Shown: piece by piece, positions 20,618-31,800 of the stretch
Layout of the letters: each line of letters opens with the position of its first letter
Numbering within the stretch: position 1 is the stretch's first letter
Source of the DNA: Coriaria nepalensis
Taxonomy: Eukaryota > Streptophyta > Magnoliopsida > Cucurbitales > Coriariaceae
NCBI GenBank assembly: GCA_027186245.1
Contig: CP114499.1
Coordinates: 6,267,001-6,331,000, forward strand
Direction of reading: 5' to 3'
DNA: 64,000 nt
The notes under the pieces: generated by a model
The model's input: only the letters and a program-made list of their open reading frames with translations
What the model was told of the DNA's origin: nothing
Database searches by the model: none
Program-made: the position numbers and the translations under genes

Positions 20618-20896
20618 TTATAATTTATTGGTTTGCCTTTCATCAAGAAGCGTATCATAGAACATGGTACGGGTTTGATTGTAGTTATGGTCTAGCTTGT
20701 TATGGCACGGAGGAGGAGGAGGTCCGGAAGGAGGCACCGGTCCTTTATCAAGCCGAACATCATATAAGCTTTTTGTGTCCTTGATGGGTCTTTTGCAACT
20801 TCCCGTTGAAACCATTAGCATGAAAACAAGAAAGACAAGTATAATAACAAATCCTAAACCGCTTCTTAAGCTTGTCTTCCGATCATCACATGACAT
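20618..20896 (-). CDS. small secreted proline-rich peptide precursor (IDA/CLE-like)
   Basis: 92 codons. A short basic N-terminus (DDRKTSLRS) precedes a strong hydrophobic segment (GFVIILVFLVFMLMVSTGSC), consistent with a signal peptide cleaved near residue 34. Near residues 51-66 lies DKGPVPPSGPPPPPCHNK. The core P-V-P-P-S-G-P...H-N recalls the PIPPSGPS-x-x-HN motif of IDA-like peptides and the V-P-x-G-P...H-N motif of CLE peptides, with extra prolines inserted. Such precursors are processed to short hydroxylated ligands of leucine-rich-repeat receptor kinases. Unlike typical IDA and CLE precursors the motif is not at the very C-terminus; about 26 residues follow. A TATA-like run lies about 95-110 bp upstream. 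The exact family is uncertain. Confidence 0.6.
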   Translation of the reverse strand: MSCDDRKTSLRSGLGFVIILVFLVFMLMVSTGSCKRPIKDTKSLYDVRLDKGPVPPSGPPPPPCHNKLDHNYNQTRTMFYDTLLDERQTNKL

Positions 20897-20988
20897 AATT
20901 CTGATTCACTTCCTCTCTTCTCCTTCCTCCCCTCTTTGAACTATCTGTTTTCCAAATTTTCTTGCATGCTGATTATGTTAGGGCTATG

Positions 20989-21004
20989 TATATTTATATT
21001 TATA
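20989..21004 (-). promoter_or_regulatory. TATA box of small peptide gene
   Basis: Minus strand reads TATAAATATAAATATA, 93-108 bp upstream of the peptide ATG at 20896. Confidence 0.5.
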
Positions 21005-21235
21005 GAATGGAATTAGTGGGAGTGTTTGAAATTGAGTGCCGTAAAATTTGAACTCGAAAGAGTTGATTAGAATGGTTTAGTGCTTTGAGTGGCAAGAAAA
21101 GTAGAAAGCTATCAACAATAGAATATATTCCTAATATATGTTCAATCAGGATTCGAATTACCAAAAAAAATAAATTCGGCATTCGATTCTTAAAAAAAAA
21201 AAAAAACCCATTCAATTATATTTATAGCAGTCATA

Positions 21236-21545
21236 TTTTTTTATTTTTTTTGGGGTGAAAAGATGGACTTTATTGTATAAGAGATGAAATAACCCAGCAA
21301 ATAAACATCCTGACCTAAAAAGGAAAAAACAGGACATACGATGAAGATAAAAAAAGAAAGAAACAACAGCAAAGCCCAAAGGCACGCTAGAGATAACTAA
21401 AAAAGAAAAATTCGGTCTAAGCCCAAATTAAAAGGAAGTAAAAATGAAAAAAAAAAAATTCCATCGGTCAAACAAAGGACCATCCACAAAAAGAGAAACG
21501 CGGCTAGGGAGTCAGAGACTCGAACACCTTCCATTGTCAAAAATA
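21236..21545 (-). mobile_element. LINE 3' end with poly(A) tail
   Basis: Read on the minus strand this ends ...TTATACAATAAAGTCCATC, TTTTCACCCC and then an A-rich tail (21236-21254). A polyadenylation-like AATAAA directly before an A tail with no LTR is typical of LINE 3' ends. Upstream, the frame EGVRVSDSLAAFLFLWMVLCL resembles the C-terminal end of LINE polyproteins. The rest of the element is absent. Confidence 0.6.
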
Positions 21546-21549
21546 AGTA

Positions 21550-22115
21550 AAGGTGGCAATTTGTATCGGTATGTTCTAGTATGGTTTCGATACAGTATGA
21601 ATTATGTTGTGCTGTGCTCGATATGGATTGGCTCATGTCGTATATGTGCCTAAAAATAAGAGCAGGCATGACACAGATACAGTAACGGACTATAAACATG
21701 TCATGCCGACCCGTTCGGCCCATATACCTATTTTGGCCCGTAGGCACATTTTGGCCCGTAGGCACATTTTGACCCGTGGGCTCAAATGCTTGTTTTTTTT
21801 TTTTAAATAATTTAAAATAAAAGAGTTTTAAAGTGATTAGTAAAATCATAATATATATTTTATATATTATTAATTATTCCTAATAGTTAGTATTTAGTAA
21901 ATTAGTATCATTAATAATTAAAATTATAAATAATTTATAATAAATATTATTTGGGCAAATAAGATCTTACATTAATCGAAAAAGTTTTAATATACAAAAT
22001 GATTTCCGGAGAAAAAACTCATAAGATTAAGATGTGTTTTTTAGCCCGTGCTCGGACGAGCCCAATAGGGTCATGACGTGCTCCGAGCCGGCCATCAGGC
22101 ATCATGGAATGTTAC
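21550..22115. mobile_element. hAT-like non-autonomous fragment with 18-bp tandem repeat
   Basis: The GC-rich phrases GGTGGCAATTTGTATCGG at one side and AGCCCGTGCTCGGACGAGCCC and GAGCCGGCCATC at the other resemble terminal regions of plant hAT transposons, which are rich in GGCCCG. At 21730-21783 an 18-bp unit (ATTTTGGCCCGTAGGCAC) occurs three times, the third copy diverged. I cannot find matching TIRs or a TSD, so it is probably truncated. Confidence 0.4.
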
Positions 22116-22559
22116 TCTGAAAACAGTTCATAAAATTGGACAAACTAGGGTGACCTACATATCTAGGTAATAATCTTAAAATACTATCCATTTTCTCATC
22201 AATCCATCTAAGTCTTAACCTAAGCTAGCCCCGAGCTTTTATTTATATGATTTTAAGATGATTCATATATGATTCATTGTGTTATCTCAATTCTCTTTAC
22301 CATATCATGGTCAAATGACTAAACATATACTCCATCTGAAATGTTTTGCAGTGGTGTACTAACAGACTCTGTTAAAGCACTTGATATCTCTCTCAAGATC
22401 GACACGGAGCTGGCTCTTCGAGTCGGAAGACGTACCAACCGAGCTTTGACTATACCCAGAAAAAGAAAATATGTCGTTTCATTTGGTCTATGGATTAGTT
22501 CGAGATCGCCTGCCTGTGCCTGCGCAAGTATCTGGACCAACCTTTCATGTGGTTTTTGT

Positions 22560-23780
22560 TTAGTTATTTAATATAAATTTAATTTTTAATATTATGTGAT
22601 GAACATGTAATTTATATATGTTCACGTTTATAATTGTATTATGTTTATGTTTATAATTGTATTATGTTGACATTCATAATTTTTAACTTGTATGATCATA
22701 AAAATATATTAATTATGAATTTTGAATTAAATTAAATTTATATTTTTTTTATTTCATTTTATTTTTATTTTTTAATTATTAACGAGTTGTTTAATTTTAT
22801 TAAAATATATTCATACTGATATCATAATAAATTTAAATTTGTTGTGTAATTTGATATTATTAATATAAATTGTTGCATAAAATATGTCTAAATTGATATT
22901 ATTAATATCAATTTGACTCTTATAAATTATAAATTTGTATTTTTTTTATTTCCTTAATTTTATTTTTAATCGTTAAATGAGTTGCGTAATTTGAGTATAT
23001 ATAAAATGATTTAAATCAACATAATTTAACTAATAATTGAGTTGAACATACGACATAATAAACTAAAAATATGATGTAGAGTCGAAAGCCTCATCGACCC
23101 CATCGATCCATCGATAGGGCTTTCATAACTGCTAGTGTATGCTCGTAGAGTCCTCTTATTGACCTCATTGACTCATAGAGTCGAAGGCCTCACAGACTCC
23201 ATCGTGAACCCCATCAACTCATATAATCAAATTACTCTACAGGTCAATGGAGTCGATAAAGCCTTCAACCTGTAGAATAAAGTAGCAGTTATTAATATAC
23301 TAATATAATTGCTAGTTTACTCTATGGGTCGATAAAGTCGATGAGGTCGATAAAACCTTCTTTATTTGTAGTGATATATTCCTTCTCAACAACCAATAAA
23401 CGAGTATAATTACTCATAGACTTGGTTGTTGGGTTGTTTAATATAAATTTGAATTTTAGTATTAATTGTGAATTTTGAATTAAATTAAATTTATATTTTT
23501 TTAATTATTGAATGAGTTGCTTAATTTCATTAAAATATACACAAACCAACATCATGATGAACTTAAAATGAGATGTCTGTATGAGATGCACAAACCGACA
23601 TATCAAAAATTTATTATAATGTCAATTTTTGTTCATATTTTAATAAAATTAATAAAATTAGTAAACTCATTTAATAATTGAAAATTAAAATTAAAGTGAA
23701 ATAAAAAAATATATAAATTTGATTGAATTCAAAATTCAAAATTAATATTAAATAAGACAAAAATCACATGAAAATATTTA
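22560..23780. repeat. AT-rich direct and inverted repeat cluster
   Basis: A diverged unit of ~120 bp, containing TTTTGAATTAAATTAAATTT, an ATTTTTTTTATTT run and GAGTTGxxTAATTTxATTAAAATAT, occurs in plus orientation near 22717, 22900 and 23455 and in minus orientation near 23600-23755. The 23455 and 23600 copies face each other and could fold back. Between them (23080-23380) lies a block rich in GTCGAT motifs. The layout suggests nested MITE-like elements. No ORF. Confidence 0.5.
23080..23380. repeat. GTCGATGAGG-rich imperfect inverted repeat
   Basis: Left side reads AGTCGAAAGCCTCATCGACC; right side TCGATGAGGTCGATAAAACC is its approximate reverse complement. Related phrases (GAGTCGATAAAGCCTTC, CTACAGGTCAATGGAGTC) lie between. 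It could be a MITE with a partly palindromic core. No clean TSD seen. Confidence 0.4.
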
Positions 23781-23789
23781 AATCATCTA

Positions 23790-26700
23790 ATTAAATCGGA
23801 TAGTCTAAATATTTGTAAAGACACGCACAGACGATATGAAGCACCTCAACCAATTTTAATTAGTTCAATAATTAATAAATATTATATAGTTGGGAGATCG
23901 ATTTGTTTAAGACCAAATAAATAAAGATAGGATATGCGTGTCTTTGGATTATTGATAAGATCTGTGAGTCTGCAGATTAGTCATTTTTATAATTTAGAGT
24001 TTAAAGAATAATTGGGTATTGCATTTCATCAGTGATCCCATGATTTCACGATCAGATAGTCCCATTCAAACACACTTAGTTCCTTTACTCTCCATTCTTT
24101 TTCTTTCTTCTTTGTCCATAAATCTTCTTGTAGGATTAGAGGGCATTAGGCAAGAGAAAAGCATTAATTTTGTCCATCTCTACCCCACTCAAATGCCATA
24201 AGTGAAGCCTATAGGTCGTTCCATAGAGATTCTTCTGAGAAAAGACCATCAGTACCTGTCTATGTCACATGTCTCATGGCATCTGACTTGGCACATCGCT
24301 TTATGTTCTGCCTTCGGTTACTTTTTTTTCATTTGAGATCTAAATGGCCAAGCAACTAGTAATGGTAATCATATTATAAATAAATAATAATAATAATTTT
24401 ATAATTGTCAATTTAAATGACAAAATATTTAGAATATTTCTAGTAAATTATATATATTTCTTATGAATGCTATTTGATAAGAGGAAATTAGCGAAAAATA
24501 ATTAAATATTTAGAAAAATACTTAGATGATTATGATATGTATTAAAAAATATTGTGTCAAATCAATGGATAGTTTATATATTAACACTTTTGTATATTAG
24601 AGTTTATTTTTTATTTTTTAAAAATATAAGATTTTAAGTTGATCGGAAAGAAATATAAATATAAATTATTATTTATTTATTATTATTATTTTATTAATAC
24701 AATTTTTTATTATAATAAATTGATCCATTTTATTTTTATATATAATTAAAATATATTAATTTATCATAATTATAAATATATAATATATATATTTGTAGAT
24801 ATTACCAAGGAAAATCCAAAAGATTTGTAGGTATCTTTTGGTATAAAACATAATTCAGTAATTAAATTAACATAAACACACGTTGGTAATGATTCTGATC
24901 AACACCGAATTCGACAGTAACTAAAAAGTCAATGCTCGTTCATGATAGTGTTGGTTGTTTCGGACTTGTAGTTATAGAATAATGGATGTAGCAAAATGCC
25001 TGTTCATGAGACTGCATGGATGAGACAGGATTCTGTAAGGACGGCAGAAAAACATAGTTTAGGATATAGTATGCGATTAGCGTATGGAATTAAGTCTAAT
25101 CAGAAGGTCATAGCAATTTTGTATGAGTCATGATCGTGATTAGGATATGTACCGACTAATTAGAGAAAATAACCGAAATTGTTGACATGACACAATAGCT
25201 ATATAGTTAGTGGGGCTTCTTGCCTAGTCTTGTCGGCCTACCAGACTTCTTGAAAATTTTTATTTTATTTTATTTTATTATTTAATTTATAAAATTAAAA
25301 TAATTTTTTGTTCTTATTAACTTGAGTTTTTTTTTTAATATCTAATTAGATGTCTTTAATATAAACTAAAATAAATATCTATTTATCTTATTTTTTAAAT
25401 TATAAAATTGTATTTAAGTAATTTTTAAAATAAATATAATAAAATTATTATTTTTATTCTCATTCATATTTATTTTCTATAAATATTCCGCATCAACTCA
25501 ATAAACTATATGTTATGAATTTGAATTCCATTTCTTTAAAAGTCAATTTTCGATTAAAATATAGAAAATATAAATGAATAATAAAATTCTGTTGAATATT
25601 ATAAAATTTGTGTGTGAATAATAATTACGCTCATACTAATTTAAAATATTTATTTTAAAGTACCAAGATCAATTTTGGGGAGAGAACAAACTTATTTAAC
25701 ATATATTTTTAGAGTCATAAATTCTAAAAAATTGTTTTTTGAAAACAAGCAAAAATTTGTCTAAAATGCAAGATGTAAAAATAATTTATACTTATTTTGT
25801 GCATTTCAAAACTCAATTTTTTTTGCATTTTCTTCATTATTTAGGGGTCAAAAACTATTTTTTTAAAGATGGTGGGCAAACATGGTTAATTATTGAAAAC
25901 CAATTTTTGACCCCTAACATTGAATATCTCAAGTTCCTTTATGATAGTTTATGATTCTATTGGGTAACATTGAGTATTTATTTCATGAAAAAATTCAGAC
26001 ATTTATTTGAATCAAAGAAGAAAAGTATTAGTTGATGACAAATTGTTTATTGTTTGACCTTTAGAACACGCGTGAAAATATAATAAATTGAATGAATACA
26101 AAGTATTTAATTTGCACTAACTGATAAGATCACAAAGAGGATGCGAATTGCTAATAAGTTGGAAATATAATTCTATTTCTAAGTCTACCATTTATAGCCT
26201 TTTGTGCTCCATAGAAAAATTGTTTCTTACAAACGAAAATAATAATAATAATAAAATAAAATAAAAGTTTGTTAATAATAATAATAAAATAAAAGTCATT
26301 ATTTTAATAATATACATACCAATATCTCACATTCATCTCATTAATATGAGAGGAGTTTGACCGATATTAGGGTCAGTTGGACTAAGTGAATTCGACTTTT
26401 TTTTTTCTCGTGTAATTGGGTCACAAAGAGAGGAAAAATTTGAGACGCGAGATGGTTAGGATTTAATATCCAAATGAACTTTCTATGTCATGATACAATA
26501 AAAAGAAAATATGTTAACTAAATATTATAATCTTTGATAAGAAAATGCTCTGTTAAAACCGGATCGATTCAAAAAGTTTCTGCTCATTTTTACTTGAAGC
26601 ATAGTCTTTAAAGATTTTATCATAATTACATATTTATATAATTATAGAGATTTTTATCTATATTTAAAATATTAATATCGATTATTAATTATTAATTAAA

Positions 26701-27600
26701 ATTCATATTGAAGATCTTAATATAAATTATCATATTTTATATTTTATAGACTTTTTGCTAAGCATATTTTAAAAAAATAAATTAATAAATTAATAAATTT
26801 TCCCTCATGGTTCAAACTCATTCAATGCGTATTAAATAAAACGTCAACTATCCAAAATTAATTTTGACCCCAAAAAATAAAAATATTATATATATATATT
26901 ATATATATAAAGTCTATTGAATTTCTTTAAGAAGGAAATCTATTGACCCATTTACCCGGACCCACCAAGGACCCATGTTAGAGGGGTTGTCAACAGTAGC
27001 TGTGAACAACGCCCCTGAATGAGCGCGTGGGAAAGAGGAGTCAACAGCTCTGTCATCATCGTCGCAGAAAATCCTTGTAATAACCCCACCCTCCTCCCCT
27101 TCTGTTCATTGATGCTGAGTTGCTAACTAATCAGATGCAAGTGCTTGAACATAGAAATTGTAAAAGCCAAAAAGGCAAAAACATTATTAAATATCAATTC
27201 TCTATAATTTTATTTATTTATAAATTTAAGTTAATTTTACTTAATATGATCATTTAATTTTTTAATAACTCCACTTTCTATTATATTACTTAAATTGATT
27301 AAGTTAAATTTATTAAATTATTTATTTAATTATAAAATATTACAATTATTTATTTTATTATTTTATATATATTTTTTAATAAACTAATTAATAAAGAGCA
27401 TAAAATATTATTAAAATGTATTTATGTTCATTAAAGTAAATTTTCAAATTTATTTTAATAGAATTAAACTTACATTAAATATAAATAATCTAATATAAAA
27501 AAAATACTTAATATGGATCTTAACTATCCTAATTTGAAGATTAGGTTAAATAGCTTGACCCATCATATAAGTCTATAGAAAATTCGACCCCAAATAAATA
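23790..27600. other. AT-rich intergenic region
   Basis: Very AT-rich with many short ATATAT and TTATTATTA runs and an AT palindrome near 26890. ORFs at 24019 and 25739 have no recognisable domain and are judged chance. The final part (26930-27600) should hold the FAB1 gene promoter. Confidence 0.45.
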
Positions 27601-27608
27601 AATAAATA

Positions 27609-27627
27609 ATATATATATATATAAAAA

Positions 27628-27661
<34 letters not shown>
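27609..27661 (+). promoter_or_regulatory. putative FAB1 core promoter and GA-repeat leader
   Basis: A run of ATATATATATATAAAAAGCA is followed by about 15 GA dinucleotides (27631-27661). TATA-like sequence plus a GA/CT tract at the 5' UTR is common in plant genes. Position suits the start of the transcript. Confidence 0.45.
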
Positions 27662-27665
<4 letters not shown>

Positions 27666-27822
27666 GAGATAAAGTAAGAAGGTTGGGCTGCTTGGGCATT
27701 TTGGTGTATGCTTTTTGGGAAGATATTATACTTAATTATACAGATACAGAGGAGGGGAAAGAGAAAAGAGAAGAAAAGAAAAAAAAGAAAAAAAAGGAAA
27801 AGTAAAATTACAGGGCAATGAA

Positions 27823-28005
27823 ATGAGAGTGAAAGTGGCGAAGATGGGAGAGATAAGTGGTAGTTGTTGCGGTGGTGGTGGTGGTGGTGGTGGCGGTAGT
27901 GGTTATGGTGCTAGTAACAGAGAGACGAAGTTGTTCTGCTTCGAGATTCGAGCCCAATCCGTACTACTTCTCTTTCTTTTAATTCTAATTCTTCCAAGTA
28001 TTTAA
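27823..28005 (+). other. upstream ORF in FAB1 leader
   Basis: 60-codon ORF beginning MRVKVAKMGEISGS with a poly-glycine run (GGT/GGC repeats). It lies about 840 bp before the FAB1 start, in the likely 5' UTR or a 5' UTR intron. No family match; it may act as a uORF if retained in the mRNA. Confidence 0.3.
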
Positions 28006-28842
28006 GTACACAAAAATATTTGATCTCCATTTTCTTACTCTTTCTTTACCCTAGTTCAAGTCCTTCCCTTTGCTTCTTGTCTACGATTTATCTATTTTGG
28101 TTCACACTTGTTGTAAAAGAAAAAAAAGAAAAAGGAGGGGGCGACTCGGTTTGATTTGGATTTTCTTTTCTGCTGAGGAAGTTCCTGATTCAATATCGAG
28201 CTGTTCTCTATTTTTGTGGTTTTTGTTTTTCTCCGGATTATGTTTGATTGGATTCTGGTGTTGGGATGCTTCAGTCGATTGCCGGATTCATTCTTGAGGA
28301 TTCTTGGGATCGATTAAGTGCTAGGGCCCTTTTTTTTTTTTTTTGGTTTCCAGCCTACTCTTCTCGTCTTTGTTGTTGGTGTGCTTGTAATCATAAATCT
28401 CAATTTGTTTTAATTTGGGGTTATTACTGTGATAGATTTTGGTGTAAATAGAGTTAGATTTTGTGAATCTTAGATTCAACCACATTCCTAGAGCTGTTTC
28501 ATATCCTCAATATATTTTGTAATATTGGAGGATTTATTACCTATTTTTTTTTGTTCTATTAAGCCCCCTTGCTGAAAGAACTACAGAAAAAGGGGGAAAA
28601 AAAAGTCAATTTATACTAACATACCCAAATCACCCACTAATTTTATTGTGGGCTTTACCAAATTTCTTTGATAAAACGATTGTATCAGGGTAATTTGTGT
28701 CTGAGAAGTGGATTTTTTTTTTTTTTATAAAAAAAAAATCATTTCTTTTATTGGGGAGTGTGAACCTCTTTATTTGGAAGAAGAGGAAGAGGAAGAGGAA
28801 GAGGAAGGAAGGGGTCTAATCTTGGTTGGGTCAATTCTTTAT

Positions 28843-31800
28843 ATGGGAGTACCTGATCGCTCAGCACTATCTCTGATTGAGAGGATTAGGTCTTGGATTT
28901 CTTGGGGAAGTAACGAATCTCTGTGTTCAACCGAGAAATTTGTAAGGATGCCTGGTAACTGTTGCAAATTGAGCTGTGAGTGTGGTACAAGCTTCACTGA
29001 GATATCTCAGAGATACCATTGTCAGAACTGTGGCCAGTGGTTATGTGGGAAATGTATGGGAGGATATGAATCAGATGATGTGAAGGTTGATCATGAGGCT
29101 GGAGAGAAGGTCAAATTGTGCAAGTTCTGTTCTGATGTTAGCATAAGAGAAATTGGGAGGAAATATAGTGACAAAGTGCACCCTACTTCCTCTCCACAAG
29201 AAAGCCCTGAACCTCCATCTCCTAATTTTCATGGTGAAAGAATCAAGTGCTCTTTGAATTCAGAATCGGCTCAAAGCGATCAGTTTTGCAGGTATCTTGA
29301 ACAAAATGATTATGGGTATTCTCCCCATGCAGTGACCTACAGGACTATGCACTCTTTCAGCTCTCACCCATCTCTAGTTTCCGTACGTCACTCTCGAAGC
29401 AGGTAATTATGTCTTAGTGTTATCGTTTGTCCATGTGTAAGATATACTGTATGTTGAAATTATACACTGCTTTGAGGCTTTTGAATCTTCTGCAAAGTGA
29501 ATTTAGGCAATTGAAATAAGTTTAATTCTTTGGTGGACCTATCCGTTGTTGTTAGGGAAGTTAAATGTCGATTTGGAGAAGCAACCTTCTGATTTCATCT
29601 AAGGAGTCCCATTAGTATGCCTAAGTATTTTTCCCCCCAAAAATGGGAATGTTCTCTTATCATTTATATCGTTATATGTAGGAGTGATGAAGAAGAAGAG
29701 ATGGGAGATTCTGCGAGGCACTTTTTCAGCCCATCAAGTGATTATTTCCGAGACTGTTCGGATATAGAGTCAAGTAGTCTGAGTGCTAGAAATGAATATA
29801 ATAGTTATCATTCAGTGGAATCAAGTCCTTCCGACAGCCCCGCTAGGATTAATCTTACTGATGGTAGAGTTGGACATTCTGTACAGAAGCGGCAAGGAGG
29901 AAGTCCAATATCTAAAAATGATGGTTCCTTAAGTCAAGAGACTAAGGCTGTTTTACAAAGGCCAGGTATAGGCACAGAAGATCGAGATAATACTGATGAA
30001 GGCTCTGTTAACTTGTCATCTATTCAGAACCAAAACGAGAATTTACATAGACCGCTGGATTTTGAGAACAATGGTCCTATCTGGTCCCCTCCACCACCTG
30101 AAGATGAAAATGATGAGGTGGAAAGTAATTTCTTTGCTTATGATGATGAAGATGATGATGTTGGGGACTCCGGTTCGATGTTTTCAACCAGCAGTAGCCT
30201 GTCTAACATGTTTCCAGCAAAAGTGAAGGTGAACGAGGGTAACAAGGAACCTCTCAGAGCTGTGGTACAGGGACATTTTAGGGCTCTTGTGTCACAATTG
30301 TTGCAGGGCGAAGGTATCAAAGCTGGCCGCGAAGAAGGTTCTGAGGACTGGCTTGATATCATTACAAATTTAGCCTGGCAAGCAGCAAATTTTGTGAGAC
30401 CAGATACTAGCCGTGGAGGCAGTATGGACCCCGGTGACTATGTAAAGGTTAAATGTGTAGCAGCTGGAAATCCCAGTGGAAGGTATAATTTGTAGAACTA
30501 TGTTCTTTTGATGATATATTTTCCATGGTACTAATCTTAATTTTTTTGTGTTTTTTTATGTATGCAGTACAGTTACAAAGGGAGTTGTTTGTACAAAAAA
30601 TATTACACACAAGCGCATGACCTCACGGTACAGAAATCCTAGATTACTTTTATTGGGAGGAGCACTTGAATTTCAGCGAGTTCCTAATCAGTTGGCTTCT
30701 TTTGAGATGCTCTTAAATCAGGTGCTCCACCAATTTTTACTGAATTTGTAGATCCTAGTGAATATTAATTAATTAGAATTATCATTTTATCAAATTCTTC
30801 TTAATTTGTTTCTGGGGGGAAAATACTTTCACAGGAAAATGATCATCTCAAGATGGTTATTTCAAAGATAGAGGCTCTTCGTCCTAATGTTCTGCTCGTA
30901 GAAAAAAGTGTATCTTCGCGTGCTCAAGAATATCTGCTGGCAAAGGATATTTCATTAGTGCTGAATGTTAAAAGGCCATTACTAGAGCGTATTGCTCGGT
31001 GCACTGGCGCGCTTATTACTCCATCAATTGATAATATTTCCACAGCTCGATTGGGACACTGTGAACTGTTTCGGTTGGAGAGAATATCTGAAGGCCATGA
31101 GAATGCCAATCAGTTCAACAAAAAACCATCTAAAACCTTGATGTATTTTGAAGGGTGTCCTCGGCGTTTAGGTTGCACGGTAATTTTACAATTCTGGGGT
31201 CTGGGACCCTTTTCTTATATAGATACATATACCACTTTTGGGCAAATTGGTTATGATTCTAAGCAGATTGCTTTGATCTTTTACAGGTCCTTCTCAGAGG
31301 TATGGGTCGAGAGGAACTGAAAAAGGTTAAGCATGTTGTTCAGTATGCAATTTTCGCAGCATATCACTTGTCTCTTGAGACTTCCTTCCTTGCTGATGAG
31401 GGTGCTTCTCTGCCTAAGACGACACTCAGACACTCTGCTTCTGTACCTGAGAGGGTAACGGCTGATGCGTACATTTCTTCTGACTGCAATGATGGAGCCG
31501 ATGCCTCTTCTCGAGATGAATTTTTGGGTCTTCATGGAGAACTTGAGGGTTCGAAATCATTTCCCGCAAATCTGGAATCTGATGATAGTTTTTCAATGTC
31601 TAATGCTTTCCTAAACTGTCAGATTAGAAATGCTCTGCCGGATGGGTACACTGATGATGAATCCTCTAATCTAGGTTTGACTAGTTCTATGAATCAGTGT
31701 GAGGATTTAAAGGATCCCACATCAGTTCCTTGTGTTGAGAGAAATCCTTCCCAACAAGAATTGCAAGAATTGTCTGACGAAAACGATGTCTCCAGTGAAT

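Noticed and set aside
28708..28842. N-terminal extension of FAB1 with a poly-Glu run from an upstream ATG
   Set aside because: Family members start MG-x-PD; the extension is low-complexity leader sequence.
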